Part shown: piece after piece, positions 15,131 through 25,324 of the stretch
Numbering within the stretch: position 1 is the stretch's first letter
Layout: each line of letters starts with the position of its first letter
Source: an uncultured Bacteroidales bacterium
Lineage (GTDB): Bacteria > Bacteroidota > Bacteroidia > Bacteroidales > UBA932
NCBI GenBank assembly: GCA_900316045.1
Contig: ONBM01000030.1
Location: forward strand, 1-33,283
DNA length: 33,283 nt
Direction of reading: 5' to 3'
Made by a program: the position numbers and the translations under genes
The notes under the pieces: model-generated
Told to the model about the DNA's origin: nothing
The model's input: the letters and a program-made list of their open reading frames with translations, nothing else
Database searches by the model: none

Positions 15131-18100
15131 ATGAAAAATTACCGCATCTTCGTAGAGAAGCATCCTGAGTTCCAGGTTGAAGCAAAAAGCCTTCTGGCAG
15201 AACTTAACGAGAACCTTTCACTGAATCTCAAATCACTGAGGCTGTTAAACGTCTATGACCTGTTCGGCTTCACCAAAGAACTGCTGGAGAAATGTCGATA
15301 CAGCGTTTTCGGCGAAATCGTGACAGACAGCGTCATCGATTCGATTGACCTGGAAGGAAAGAAATATATCGCCGTGGAATACCTTCCAGGGCAGTTCGAC
15401 CAAAGGGCAGCATCAGCCATCGACTGCGTGCACCTGATTGACCCTGCGGCGAATATAAACATCAAGAGTTCCAAGCTGATAATAGTGGATGATGATGCGA
15501 CGGAAGAGACGCTGGGGAAAATCCGTCACTATTGCATCAACCCTGTGGAATCTCGGACGAAGGATCTTTCCAAACTGACGGATGCTGAGCAGGCAGCCGT
15601 GAAGCCGGTTCCCGTGCTCGAGGGCTTCAGGAATATGTCAACGGCTTCCGAACGCGAGGCCTATTGCAAAAAAATGGGCCTTGCGATGAACGCCGATGAC
15701 CTGAACGAGGTCGTGAAATATTTCACGGAGGAAGGCCGCGACCCTAACGAGACAGAGCTGCGCATCCTGGACACTTACTGGAGCGACCACTGCCGCCACA
15801 CCACGTTCACGACCGAACTTGAGGAAATCGGAATCGAAGATTCGTTCATAAAGGAGGATATCGAGGGCACGATGGAGCTGTACCTGAAGATGCGCAAGGA
15901 TCTTGGACGTGAGCAAAAGGGGATGAACCTCATGGACATGGCCACGATCGGCGCGAAGCATCTCCGCAAGGCTGGAAAGCTGGACGACATGGAAGTCAGC
16001 GAGGAAAATAACGCCTGCAGCATATTCATAGACGTAGATGTTGATGGCGCAGTCGAGAGGTGGCTGCTGATGTTCAAGAACGAGACTCACAACCATCCGA
16101 CCGAGATCGAGCCATTCGGTGGTGCTGCAACCTGCCTTGGAGGCGCAATCAGGGATCCTCTTTCGGGACGTTCCTACGTCTATCAGGCAATGCGAGTGAC
16201 CGGAGCAGGGGACATCTGGAAGCCAGTTTCCGAAACGCTGCCAGGCAAGCTGCCGCAGAAAGTCATCACGAAGCAGGCTGCCCGCGGATATTCCAGCTAC
16301 GGCAACCAGATCGGCCTTGCGACCACACATGTAAGGGAAATATATCACGATGGGTACACGGCCAAGAGGCTTGAAGTCGGGGCGGTGGTAGGAGCTGTCA
16401 AGGCCTCTAACGTGCGCCGAGAGAGTCCCAAGCCAGGGGACGTGGTGCTGATGCTTGGAGGACGCACTGGGCGTGATGGAATCGGTGGCGCGACAGGCTC
16501 TTCCAAGGAACACACGGAGGAGTCTCTGGAGACCTGTGGAAGCGAGGTGCAGAAAGGTAACGCTCCGGAGGAGAGGAAGCTGGAAAGACTATTCAGAAGG
16601 CCGGAGGTGACGAAACTCATCAAGAAGTCCAATGATTTCGGAGCCGGCGGAGTGAGCGTCGCAATCGGCGAGCTTACTGACGGACTGGACATTTATCTGG
16701 ACAGGGTTCCGGTCAAGTACAGCGGAATGAACACAACCGAACTGGCAATCAGCGAGTCGCAGGAGAGGATGGCTGTCGTGGTGGAAGCCAAAGACGAAGA
16801 CATATTCAAGGAATATTGCCATGAAGAGAACATCGAAGTGACTCACGTTGCGGACGTTACCGACACGGAGAGGATGAAGATGCATTATGGCGGCACGGTG
16901 GTCGTGGATTTAAAGAGAAGCTTCATCGACAGCGCTGGAGCTAAACATTATTCCAAGGCTGAAATAGGGGCAGTGCCGGAAAACGATCCATTCTACCGTG
17001 ACGTGCCGGGAAAGAGCCTTAAAGAAAGAATGTTCAGCAATCTGCAAGATCCGAACGTGACCTGCCAGAAAGGTCTCATAGAGATGTTCGATTCCACCAT
17101 AGGACGATCTACGGTGCTTATGCCGTTCGGAGGCGAACTACAGGCCACCGAGACTCAGGTTTCAGTGCAGAAGCTGCCTACGGACGGGTTCACGAATACT
17201 GCCAGCATGATGGCATTCGGATTTAATCCTGACCTCTGCGAATGGAGCGCTTATCATGGCGCGGCATATTCAATGGTCGAGGCTTGCAGCAAAATAGTGG
17301 CTGCTGGCGGATGCTGGGAGACCATGCGCTTCTCTTGCCAGGAATATTTTGAAAGAATGACATCTGACCCTAAGGTCTGGGGCAAGCCAGCGGCAGCCCT
17401 GCTTGGCTCGCTGAAGATGCAAGAAGAGCTTGGCCTGCCTTCAATCGGAGGCAAGGATTCAATGAGCGGATCGTTCGAGACAGAGAAGGGGCTCATTCAC
17501 GTGCCGCCTACATTCATTGCATTCGGGATAACTCCTGTCAAGGTTAAGAACGTGATTTCTCCGGAATTCAAATGGGAAGGCGACAGGCTGTATCTAGTGA
17601 AGCATACCCCCAAGGAGAACTTCATGCCTGACACGCAGCAGCTTATGAAGAACTGGAACCATATTCAGGAAAAGATAGCTGACGGCACTATAGTTTCCGC
17701 ATGGTCCGTCGGCTTCGGCGGAGTTGCGGAAGCTCTTTGCAAGATGAGTTTTGGCAATGCATTCGGTTTCGACGTGCACCTCGACGAGGAGGATTTGTTC
17801 AATCTAAGCTATGGTTCCATCGTGGTAGAAACAGATGGTCACGCACTAGATTTCGAGAATGCCATCGAGCTAGGCCACGTGACTTCAGGCGAGGATGGAA
17901 ATGTTCTCGTGAACGGCACTTCGATCTCGATTTTCGAGCTGATGGATTTCAACGGGTCGCTGTTCGACAAGGTTTATCCTTCTACCAGCAAGCCTGACTT
18001 CAAGCGCCTGATGCCTAAGGGTTCGGAAGGCATGAAACCGTTCAAGGCTCATAAAGCAGACTTACAATACCATGGGCCTGCGGTCGATAAGGTCAGGGTT

Positions 18101-18952
18101 TATATTCCTGTATTCCCTGGCACCAACTGCGACTACGATTCGGCGAAGGCTTTCCGCAAGGCGGGCGCAGAACCTTTCATGAGCGTGTTCAAGAACCTCA
18201 GCGAACAGGACGTGCTGGATTCAATCGCCGAAATGAAAGAAAACATCGACGAATGCCAGATACTGATGCTTTCCGGCGGTTTCTCTGCTGGAGACGAGCC
18301 TGACGGAAGCGGGAAGTTCATCGCCAACGTCCTGAACAACAAGGACATAGCAGATGCAATCGAACGCCTACTGCAAAGGGACGGCCTGATTTTAGGAATA
18401 TGCAATGGATTCCAGGCTCTGGTGAAATCCGGCCTGCTGCCTTACGGCCACCTTGGAATGGTCACTAAGGACTCGCCTACCCTGTTCAGGAACGACATCA
18501 ACAGACATATCTCCCAGATGGTCACCACTAGGGTTTCCACAACAAATTCGCCTTGGCTGTCGGGCCTGAACATAGGGGATGAGTTCTCCATCCCAGTAAG
18601 TCACGGCGAGGGAAAATTTGTCTTGAACGATGACATTGCCCGCGAGCTGTTCGCCAACGGCCAGGTGGCCTTCCAGTACGTAGACCCGCTCACCGATGAG
18701 GTCACGATGGAGTCGCCTTACAATCCTAACGGCTCTTACTATGCAATCGAGGGCATCATATCCAAGGATGGAAAAATCCTTGGCAAAATGGGGCACAGCG
18801 AGCGCTACGAAGATGGTCTGTTCAAAAATATCGAGGCTGACCTCGAGCAGCCACTCTTCGAGAATGCGGTGCGCTACTTCCGCACAGGCTCTGCTCACGC
18901 CAGCTCGCATGCTTCCGAGAACGGCAATGGCACCCGGAAACAGAATTCATAA
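15131..18952 (+). CDS. purL: Phosphoribosylformylglycinamidine synthase, large fused form
   Basis: This ATP-dependent enzyme makes FGAM from FGAR and glutamine in purine synthesis, and here it includes its own glutaminase. The 1273 residues show an N-terminal PurS-like region (1-160), a linker with LDTYWSDHCRHTTFTTEL, FGAM synthase halves (KNETHNHPTEIEPFGGAATC, GGKDSMSG) and a class I amidotransferase from about residue 990. The latter has PGTNCDYDSA, MLSGGFSAGD, nucleophile Cys1091 in GICNGFQ and a late PVSHGEGKF histidine/glutamate region. The length matches the enterobacterial and eukaryotic large type rather than the split PurSQL. purC follows 12 nt later. It is rich in the GAATAT hexamer. 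Confidence 0.97.
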   Translation: MKNYRIFVEKHPEFQVEAKSLLAELNENLSLNLKSLRLLNVYDLFGFTKELLEKCRYSVFGEIVTDSVIDSIDLEGKKYIAVEYLPGQFDQRAASAIDCVHLIDPAANINIKSSKLIIVDDDATEETLGKIRHYCINPVESRTKDLSKLTDAEQAAVKPVPVLEGFRNMSTASEREAYCKKMGLAMNADDLNEVVKYFTEEGRDPNETELRILDTYWSDHCRHTTFTTELEEIGIEDSFIKEDIEGTMELYLKMRKDLGREQKGMNLMDMATIGAKHLRKAGKLDDMEVSEENNACSIFIDVDVDGAVERWLLMFKNETHNHPTEIEPFGGAATCLGGAIRDPLSGRSYVYQAMRVTGAGDIWKPVSETLPGKLPQKVITKQAARGYSSYGNQIGLATTHVREIYHDGYTAKRLEVGAVVGAVKASNVRRESPKPGDVVLMLGGRTGRDGIGGATGSSKEHTEESLETCGSEVQKGNAPEERKLERLFRRPEVTKLIKKSNDFGAGGVSVAIGELTDGLDIYLDRVPVKYSGMNTTELAISESQERMAVVVEAKDEDIFKEYCHEENIEVTHVADVTDTERMKMHYGGTVVVDLKRSFIDSAGAKHYSKAEIGAVPENDPFYRDVPGKSLKERMFSNLQDPNVTCQKGLIEMFDSTIGRSTVLMPFGGELQATETQVSVQKLPTDGFTNTASMMAFGFNPDLCEWSAYHGAAYSMVEACSKIVAAGGCWETMRFSCQEYFERMTSDPKVWGKPAAALLGSLKMQEELGLPSIGGKDSMSGSFETEKGLIHVPPTFIAFGITPVKVKNVISPEFKWEGDRLYLVKHTPKENFMPDTQQLMKNWNHIQEKIADGTIVSAWSVGFGGVAEALCKMSFGNAFGFDVHLDEEDLFNLSYGSIVVETDGHALDFENAIELGHVTSGEDGNVLVNGTSISIFELMDFNGSLFDKVYPSTSKPDFKRLMPKGSEGMKPFKAHKADLQYHGPAVDKVRVYIPVFPGTNCDYDSAKAFRKAGAEPFMSVFKNLSEQDVLDSIAEMKENIDECQILMLSGGFSAGDEPDGSGKFIANVLNNKDIADAIERLLQRDGLILGICNGFQALVKSGLLPYGHLGMVTKDSPTLFRNDINRHISQMVTTRVSTTNSPWLSGLNIGDEFSIPVSHGEGKFVLNDDIARELFANGQVAFQYVDPLTDEVTMESPYNPNGSYYAIEGIISKDGKILGKMGHSERYEDGLFKNIEADLEQPLFENAVRYFRTGSAHASSHASENGNGTRKQNS

Positions 18953-18964
18953 TATTCATTGAAT

Positions 18965-19675
18965 ATGGAAAAGACTGGAATAGTTCATGATGGAGTTTCC
19001 ATCAAAATATATGACACCGAGGACCCGGAGAAAGTCATAATCAGCTTCACCGATGAAATCACTGCCTACAAGAAAATCAAGAAGGCGGTCATCAAGGGCA
19101 AGGGGAAATATTGCAATGGCATTTCCTGCGAGATTTCAAGAATATTGCAGGAGAACGGTGTGCCGACGAGTTTCATAGAGAAACTGTCCGATACTGAACA
19201 GCTTTGCTGGAAGACGAGCGTCATCCCGATGGAAGTCATCGTCCGCAATGTCATCGCCGGTTCCATGGCACAGAGGCTGGGGTTGGAAGAAGGCATCGTT
19301 CCGAGAGAACCTGTCTACGACCTCTGTTACAAGTCCGACATACTCTGTGACCCTCTGATCAACGACTCGCAGGCACTGGCCATCGGCCTGGTAAGCCAGG
19401 AAGAACTGAATCAAATATATTCAATGACGCAAAAGGTGAATGCGGTGCTGGTCCCTATGTTCAAGAGCATCGGCATCACTCTGGTGGACTTCAAGACTGA
19501 ATATGGCCACATGCCTGACGGGAGACTTGTCATGAGCGATGACATCACTCCGGACAGCGCACGCCTCTGGGACATCGCTACAGGCCAGCGTCTCGACAAA
19601 GACCGTTTCCGTCACGACAACGGCAGAGTCGGCGAAGCGTACAAAGACGTTTATGAAAGGCTGACCAATCGCTGA
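18965..19675 (+). CDS. purC: SAICAR synthetase
   Basis: This enzyme joins aspartate to CAIR using ATP in purine synthesis. The 236-aa protein has KGKGKYCNGIS for nucleotide binding, IPMEVIVRNVIAGSMAQRLG, DPLINDSQALAIGL and the signature VDFKTEYGHMPDGRLVMSDD followed by ITPDSARLW. The ATG at 18965 is preferred over the TTG at 18959 in the same frame. Its start region overlaps two back-to-back copies of the GAATAT hexamer. It is translationally close to purL, so the two form one operon. Confidence 0.96.
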   Translation: MEKTGIVHDGVSIKIYDTEDPEKVIISFTDEITAYKKIKKAVIKGKGKYCNGISCEISRILQENGVPTSFIEKLSDTEQLCWKTSVIPMEVIVRNVIAGSMAQRLGLEEGIVPREPVYDLCYKSDILCDPLINDSQALAIGLVSQEELNQIYSMTQKVNAVLVPMFKSIGITLVDFKTEYGHMPDGRLVMSDDITPDSARLWDIATGQRLDKDRFRHDNGRVGEAYKDVYERLTNR

Positions 19676-19759
19676 AAGTTCCAATGAGACGCCGAAAAGA
19701 ACATAAGCGAAACGCTACAATATATCTTGTAAATACATTTTAAATTGGAATTATCAGTT

Positions 19760-21370
19760 ATGCGGAATCTATATTTGACGAACACTCTTTCGAGGAAGAA
19801 AGAACTTTTCACCCCGATAAACCCTGGCCACGTGGGAATGTATGTCTGCGGGCCTACGGTTTATGGCGATGCCCATCTGGGTCACGCTCGCCCGGGAGTA
19901 ACTTTCGACGTGCTTTTCAGGCTCTTGAAACATCTGGGATACAAGGTCCGCTATGTCAGGAATATAACTGATGTAGGCCATTTGGAGCACGATGCGGACG
20001 AGGGCGAGGACAAGATTGCGAAGAAGGCCCGCTTGGAGCAGCTGGAGCCGATGGAGATCGTGCAGACATACACGTTCCGCTACCACGAGGCGATGCGCCA
20101 GCTGAATGTCGCGCCGCCTTCCATCGAGCCACGTGCCAGCGGCCACATTATCGAGCAGATTGAAACGGTGAAGAAGATTCTGGATGCCGGCTTTGCCTAC
20201 ATCAGCAACGGCAGCGTGTATTTCGACGTTGCCGCATACAATAAGAAATATCATTACGGAGTGCTTTCCGGGCGCACTCTGGATGACACTCTGGAAGGTA
20301 CCCGCACCCTTGACGGCCAGAGCGACAAAAGGGCGCCATACGACTTTGCGCTGTGGAAGAAGGCAGACCCGACGCACATCATGCACTGGCCGAGCCCATG
20401 GAGCGAAGGCTTCCCGGGATGGCATCTGGAATGCTCCGTGATGGGCGAGAAATATCTCGGCCAGGAGTTTGACATTCATGGGGGCGGAATGGACCTTATG
20501 TTCCCTCACCACGAATGCGAGATCGCTCAGAATGAGGCTTCACGCAGCACCCAGGGAGTGCATTACTGGGTACACAACAATATGATTACCATCAATGGGC
20601 AGAAGATGGGCAAGTCCCTTGGCAATTTCATCACGTTGCCACAGCTATTCACCGGCGACCACCCGAAGCTCGAACAAGCATATTCCCCGATGACCATCCG
20701 CTTCTTCATCCTCCAAGCCCACTACCGTGGAACTCTGGATTTCAGCAATGAGGCTCTGCAGGCCGCAGAGAAAGGTTACAAGCGCGTTATGCAGGGGTAC
20801 AAGGATTTGAAGGCTCTCGCGAAGGCCGCTGGCATTGAGCCAACTGCCAAGGGCACCGAAGGCAATCCTGCCGATGCAATGCAGTACGGTGAATTCATTG
20901 ACGCCGTAGCTCCAGAGGCCGCTGTTCTAGCATCAGCGTCTCCTGCCTCTGCCGAAGCCCCTGCTCCAGTCGCCGACAGTGAAGCAATCGTCAAGATATT
21001 CAATGATGCCTACGAAGCTCTCTGCGATGACCTCAATACCCCTGTCGCACTAGCAAACGTATTCGAGGCTGTCCGGATAATCAATTCTGCCAAAGCAGGC
21101 GAGCTCAAACTAAGCCGGAATGACCTCAGCACCCTCCTAACCTTGTTCGACAACGTGGTGTTCGGAGTGATGGGCCTCAGGGATGAGTCAGCAGCCGAAT
21201 CTGGAGACAAGCATGTCGTGGACGGGCTCATGGACATGGTGCTGGACGAACGCGCAAAGGCCAAGGCGGCTAAAGACTGGACTACCAGCGATGCCATCCG
21301 CGACCACCTCAAAGCCCTCGGCATTACCGTCAAAGACACCAAAGACGGCTCCGAGTGGACGATTGAATAA
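19760..21370 (+). CDS. cysS: Cysteinyl-tRNA synthetase
   Basis: This class I synthetase charges tRNA-Cys. The 536-aa protein has the zinc/active-site Cys30 in [17 protein letters not shown] with the HIGH-like [23 protein letters not shown], the zinc-binding segment [10 protein letters not shown] and [10 protein letters not shown], and KMGKSLGNF (from 282) as the KMSKS loop. The anticodon-binding region is interrupted at about 355-415 by an Ala/Pro-rich insert ([19 protein letters not shown]) not usual in the family. The C terminus ends in [12 protein letters not shown], as in typical CysS. ATG 19760 is preferred to the TTG 15 nt upstream. The spacer after purC (84 nt) has only a weak promoter match (TATATCTTG). 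Confidence 0.95.
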   Translation: MRNLYLTNTLSRKKELFTPINPGHVGMYVCGPTVYGDAHLGHARPGVTFDVLFRLLKHLGYKVRYVRNITDVGHLEHDADEGEDKIAKKARLEQLEPMEIVQTYTFRYHEAMRQLNVAPPSIEPRASGHIIEQIETVKKILDAGFAYISNGSVYFDVAAYNKKYHYGVLSGRTLDDTLEGTRTLDGQSDKRAPYDFALWKKADPTHIMHWPSPWSEGFPGWHLECSVMGEKYLGQEFDIHGGGMDLMFPHHECEIAQNEASRSTQGVHYWVHNNMITINGQKMGKSLGNFITLPQLFTGDHPKLEQAYSPMTIRFFILQAHYRGTLDFSNEALQAAEKGYKRVMQGYKDLKALAKAAGIEPTAKGTEGNPADAMQYGEFIDAVAPEAAVLASASPASAEAPAPVADSEAIVKIFNDAYEALCDDLNTPVALANVFEAVRIINSAKAGELKLSRNDLSTLLTLFDNVVFGVMGLRDESAAESGDKHVVDGLMDMVLDERAKAKAAKDWTTSDAIRDHLKALGITVKDTKDGSEWTIE

Positions 21371-21898
21371 CTCAGCTACCCGCAAACTTTAGAGGGTACT
21401 CCGATATCCAGCGGCAACGTATTAATTATTAATATGTTATATTAGACCCTAAAAGTATCCTGTCTAAAATTTACATGATACTTCCCAAATGCTCATTCTG
21501 GGTGCTTCTGCGCTTGCTTACGAAAGTATCCTGTGTAAGCATCTCCTGGATGCCGTTGACGGGGCATATTCCTGCCGCCACCTTAGATTAGGTCCAGCCA
21601 TCCTTTCCCATACGGTGCTGATGCTCAACCTATCGGAATATGTGAGGGGCAGGGATTTAGGCGGAGAAGAAAAACAAAATTCCAACAGGAAAGATTTTCT
21701 AAAACGATAAAATATTAGTAACTTTCTCTTAAACTATAGGATATTATCAAACGGAAGATTGTTATCATATGGTGAATATATTTCCATATTCTCCGACTGA
21801 CTCAATCATGGTTTTTTACGATGCTCAGAATCACTCGATAGGTGGTAACAGAATTGATGATTTCCGCTGCTTTTTTAAGGTAAAACAATAGCGTTGTC
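21371..21898. other. 528-bp gap with hairpin and direct repeats, no credible gene
   Basis: AGTATCCTGT (21454-21463) faces ACATGATACT (21473-21482) as a 9/10 hairpin. AAAGTATCCTGT occurs again at 21523-21534, 71 bp downstream. A 73-codon reading frame at 21489-21710 shows no recognisable motif and begins inside the repeat area, so I do not call it. The right part (21720-21890) is AT-rich and should hold the promoter of the next gene, but no exact TAnnTTTG is seen. The structure could be a remnant of an insertion sequence. Confidence 0.4.
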
Positions 21899-22600
21899 AT
21901 GAGAAAGACAATTATCTTTTCCATTATCGTTGGAATGTCCTTGTCTGCCTATGGTCAAGATACGGCTCGATTAGTCCCGCCATTATCTGAGATTTATGCT
22001 AAATCAGGGATTAAGGTAGGGGTGCCTGCTAGATTCTCTATCATTGAAGGAAGCGACTGTATATGGATAAGCGATGATGGCACGACACCTGTGGATGCAT
22101 TCGCGTGCCGTATTAAAAGCGATCAAGGTGATGGTGAGGTGATGGTGAGAGGCTTATATCCTGCGTTTCTAACGGAAGGGAAGAAGGACAACATAGCGTC
22201 ACCATTGAGATATGCAGAGAGAGAAATGAAAATCTTGGATAAAATTCAAGGAAAGAATATCGATGCTGAAGGTCCCTTCTTGATTGAAGATCGGTTAAGT
22301 TGCATTTCAGGGGAGCAGGTTCGCAGTATCTGCAATGCAGACAGAATCTATTATTATGACGTTGACCTGTCTAAAACAAAATTCGTAAGAACAAAGGGCA
22401 GAAGCTTGATTAGCATTGATGGTTTGACCTATGCGAAAAGGGTATATATTTGCAAGGAAGGAGGATATTACCTTACATTTCTGGTTTTATTGCCTAACGA
22501 TGACGAAAAACTATTTCTGAATATTCTGATGGACGTGTCCAGAGAGATTTGGTTTGATGGCGAAGAAATCAGGAAGAAATGGATATTAGTGCCTGAATAA
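21899..22600 (+). CDS. Exported protein of unknown function, paralogue of the 25321-26049 product
   Basis: I do not recognise this family. The 233-aa product has a signal peptide ending at AYGQ and no lipobox, so it should be periplasmic or secreted. The mature part is a mixed alpha/beta protein with GIKVGVPARFSI near the start and a C-terminal block KRVYICKEGGYYLTFLVLLP then EIWFDGEEIRKKW. The same blocks in the same order occur in the protein encoded at 25321-26049 (GVKISVP, HVFILKEGGYHYDVLLLL, ISFDEEVIRERW), so the two are diverged paralogues. It appears to stand alone, with about 190 nt before yitT. Confidence 0.8.
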   Translation: MRKTIIFSIIVGMSLSAYGQDTARLVPPLSEIYAKSGIKVGVPARFSIIEGSDCIWISDDGTTPVDAFACRIKSDQGDGEVMVRGLYPAFLTEGKKDNIASPLRYAEREMKILDKIQGKNIDAEGPFLIEDRLSCISGEQVRSICNADRIYYYDVDLSKTKFVRTKGRSLISIDGLTYAKRVYICKEGGYYLTFLVLLPNDDEKLFLNILMDVSREIWFDGEEIRKKWILVPE

Positions 22601-22793
22601 AACGGCCACTAAGTTAGGACTGCCCGAAATAATCCATGGGAGGAACCGTCGGTGTAACAATAATGTCATTTATGAATATTTTACAGAATATTAACAGCAA
22701 AAAGCAACATATTACAAGATTTTTAGCGAAATTTGCAAGCAATTCCCGATTTAAAAGTTAAACTTTTTCCGAGAGCACACAAAGACATAGAGA

Positions 22794-23750
22794 ATGAACG
22801 CTAAAAGTCTGATAACCCCGCTTGGGAGCTGGAAATTCTGGAAAGAATTCATCATCATGACGATTGCCATGATGCTGGCTTCCGCCGGGGTGTATTATTT
22901 CGTGGTTCCTGCCAATCTGGTGTTAGGTTCGACAGCTGGTCTCGCCATCGTCATCTCTAATCTGTTCGTGGCAGCAGGGATTCCGCTCAAAGTGTCAACT
23001 GTAATATTAATCTTGAACGTCATCCTTCTGTTTCTTGCCTGGGTGCTCTGTGGGAAGGAATTCGGAGCGAAGACAATCTACACTTCACTGATTCTTGGCC
23101 CCATGATGGATCTCTGGGAGCTCATCCTCCCCTTCCAGAAACTGATCCCTGCCGGAGAGACCTCAGTAATGGGCGACATTTGGTTCGACCTGCTCTGCTT
23201 CGTGATGATAGTGAGCGTCTCCCAGACCATCCTGTTCCACATCAACGCATCTTCAGGCGGCCTGGATATCGTGGCCAAAATAATAAACAAGTATTTTCAC
23301 ATAGACATCGGCGAAGCCGTGACTGTCTCTGGACTGGTGATCTGCCTCACTGCCTTCGCTGTCAATCCTTTCCGCCTGGTAGTCATCGGACTGATCGGAA
23401 CTTGGATCAACGGCATTGCAGTTGACTATTTCACGGCAATAATCAACAGAAGGAAGCGCGTCTGCATAATTTGCGATGAACACGACAAAGTCCGTGAATA
23501 TATCATCTGCACGCTTCAGCGCGGATGCAGCCTCTACGAGGTTACGGGTGGATACAATGGAAGGAAGAACGTGGAAATCGAGAGCCTGCTGACCAAAGAT
23601 GAGTTCGCAAAAGTGATGAACTACATGAAAGAGAACGGCATGCACTCCTTCGTCTCCGCCAGCAACGTCAGCGAAGTCTACGGCCTATGGAACAATGCCA
23701 AGAAAAAGCCAAGACCCAAGCCGGCAAAGGAGAAATTATTCCAAGATTGA
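22794..23750 (+). CDS. YitT-family membrane protein (DUF161 + DUF2179)
   Basis: The 318-aa integral membrane protein has about five or six hydrophobic segments in residues 18-215 (for example FIIMTIAMMLASAGVYYFVV, VSTVILILNVILLFLAWVLC). The family loop HINASSGGLDIVAKIINK is present near 152-169. A soluble C-terminal DUF2179 domain starts with RKRVCIICDEHDKVREYI and contains TGGYNGRKN and the SFVSASNVSEVYG end. Family members are widespread but their transported substrate, if any, is not established. The ATG at 22794 begins just before the first helix. The 193-nt spacer upstream has no exact -7 element. Confidence 0.9.
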   Translation: MNAKSLITPLGSWKFWKEFIIMTIAMMLASAGVYYFVVPANLVLGSTAGLAIVISNLFVAAGIPLKVSTVILILNVILLFLAWVLCGKEFGAKTIYTSLILGPMMDLWELILPFQKLIPAGETSVMGDIWFDLLCFVMIVSVSQTILFHINASSGGLDIVAKIINKYFHIDIGEAVTVSGLVICLTAFAVNPFRLVVIGLIGTWINGIAVDYFTAIINRRKRVCIICDEHDKVREYIICTLQRGCSLYEVTGGYNGRKNVEIESLLTKDEFAKVMNYMKENGMHSFVSASNVSEVYGLWNNAKKKPRPKPAKEKLFQD

Positions 23751-23751
23751 C

Positions 23752-23759
23752 TACCTTTG
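23752..23759 (+). promoter_or_regulatory. Promoter -7 element of the exonuclease III gene
   Basis: TACCTTTG matches TAnnTTTG right after the yitT stop codon and 25 nt before the ATG at 23784. No TTTG -33 is visible. It argues against the TTG start at 23757, which lies within this element. Confidence 0.5.
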
Positions 23760-23783
23760 CTAAAAGGAAAAATATTCACGAAT

Positions 23784-24536
23784 ATGAAATTCATCAGTTG
23801 GAACGTGAACGGGCTGAGAGCCTGCGCCGGAAAAGGTTTCGAAGACACATTCAATGCTCTTGATGCCGATTTCTTCTGCCTTCAGGAAACGAAAATGCAG
23901 CCAGGGCAGCTGGACATGGAATTCCTGGGCTACCATTCATACTGGAACTCAGCAGAGAAAAAGGGCTATTCCGGCACGGCTATATATTCAAGGCATGAGC
24001 CTTTGAGCGTGACTTTCGGCATGGGAATAGAGGACCACGACCACGAGGGCCGCATCATAACCCTTGAGATGCCAGCGTTCTATCTAGTCTGCGTCTATAC
24101 GCCTAATTCTCAGGACGGCCTGAAGCGGCTCGGTTACAGAATGACCTGGGACGATGCTTTTCGTGAATATGTTGCCGGCCTTAAAAAGAAAAAAGGGGTG
24201 GTAATTTGCGGAGACATGAACGTCGCCCACGAGGAAATCGACATCAAGAATCCCTCCACGAACCGCCACAACGCTGGATTCACCGATGAGGAGAGGGAAA
24301 AATTCACGGAACTGCTGAAAGCAGGGTTCACGGACACGTGGCGCCTTCTGAATCCCGAGACCGTGAAATATTCCTGGTGGTCGTACCGCTTTCATGCCCG
24401 CGAGAACAACGCAGGGTGGCGCATCGACTATTTCGTGGTTTCCGATGACCTGAAGGATAAAATAAAGGGAGCCGAAATCCACAACGAAATATTCGGTTCC
24501 GACCATTGCCCCGTTGAACTGGACCTGGACATATGA
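23784..24536 (+). CDS. xth: Exodeoxyribonuclease III / AP endonuclease
   Basis: This DNA-repair enzyme cuts at abasic sites and removes 3' blocks. The 250-aa protein of the EEP fold has ISWNVNGLRA, the metal-binding glutamate in CLQETKMQ, SGTAIYSRHEP, the catalytic block ICGDMNVAHEEIDIKNP, SWWSYRFHARENNAGWRIDY and the final histidine in GSDHCPVELDL. All catalytic residues are visible and the length is normal. Its TGA overlaps the ATG of the next gene (ATGA), implying translational coupling with the flavodoxin/ferredoxin protein. Confidence 0.94.
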   Translation: MKFISWNVNGLRACAGKGFEDTFNALDADFFCLQETKMQPGQLDMEFLGYHSYWNSAEKKGYSGTAIYSRHEPLSVTFGMGIEDHDHEGRIITLEMPAFYLVCVYTPNSQDGLKRLGYRMTWDDAFREYVAGLKKKKGVVICGDMNVAHEEIDIKNPSTNRHNAGFTDEEREKFTELLKAGFTDTWRLLNPETVKYSWWSYRFHARENNAGWRIDYFVVSDDLKDKIKGAEIHNEIFGSDHCPVELDLDI

Positions 24537-25324
24537 TTTTCTATTTCTCATCTGCCGGCAATTCGAAATGGGCAGCGGAGACAGTCGCAGCAAAGACAGG
24601 CGACCGGCTGATATATATTCCCGAAGCCATCGACAGAGGCAGCTATGACTATGTTTTAGCGCCGCAGGAGCGGCTCGGCTTCATATTCCCGGTGCACGGC
24701 TGGAGACCTTCCATCATAGTCCGCCGCTTCGTCAGGAGGCTCGTCATCAAAGGCTACGACCCCGAGAACACATATTCCTACATGGTAGTGACGGCTGGCG
24801 ACACAATCGGCCGCACTGCTGAAATATTCCGGAAGGATTTGCTGGCAAGGGGCATTGCCCTCAGCTCTGCCTTCACTCTGCTGATGCCGGAGTCCTACCT
24901 AGGCCTGCCTGGGTTCAATCTGGACACGCCGGAAAAAGAGAGACAGAAACTTGCCAAGGCGGAAAAAGATTTAAATGAATATACCGCCGATATCCTTGGC
25001 CGCCGCCGAGGTGTGGCGATAACCGTAAAAGGCCCGGTCCCATGGTTTTACAGCGGAATCATCGGCAGCATATTCCTTCACCAGATAATCACCGACCGCA
25101 AATTCGAAGTGAATCCTGACCTCTGCATCAAATGTGGCAAGTGCGCCGAGATTTGCCCTGTCCACGACATCGACGGCGGACCGGGCAAAGCCCCCGTCTG
25201 GAAGCATAACGGCCTGTGTCTCAGCTGCTTTTCGTGCTACCACCATTGCCCGAAGAATGCGATTTCCTACGGCAGAGCCACATCAGGCAAAGGCCAGTAT
25301 TATTTCGGCCACACTTCCGACTAA
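24533..25324 (+). CDS. Flavodoxin-ferredoxin fusion (EFR1-family type)
   Basis: This is a probable electron carrier joining a flavodoxin-like domain (about 1-160, FMN loop YFSSAGNSKWAAE, then FPVHGWRPS and VVTAGDTIG) to two [4Fe-4S] clusters near the C terminus. The cluster motifs are CIKCGKCAEICPVHDI and CLSCFSCYHHCPKNAI. The layout is that of EFR1-family ferrodoxins, about 260 aa. The partner and physiological role are unknown. Translation is coupled to the exonuclease by a 4-nt overlap. Its stop codon overlaps the stop codon of the convergent gene on the other strand. The coding region has at least six GAATAT/ATATTC hexamers in 0.8 kb. Confidence 0.9.
   Translation: MIFYFSSAGNSKWAAETVAAKTGDRLIYIPEAIDRGSYDYVLAPQERLGFIFPVHGWRPSIIVRRFVRRLVIKGYDPENTYSYMVVTAGDTIGRTAEIFRKDLLARGIALSSAFTLLMPESYLGLPGFNLDTPEKERQKLAKAEKDLNEYTADILGRRRGVAITVKGPVPWFYSGIIGSIFLHQIITDRKFEVNPDLCIKCGKCAEICPVHDIDGGPGKAPVWKHNGLCLSCFSCYHHCPKNAISYGRATSGKGQYYFGHTSD

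Noticed and set aside
21489..21710. 73-codon plus-strand frame after cysS
   Set aside because: It has no recognisable motif, starts next to a direct repeat and no promoter or conserved composition supports it.
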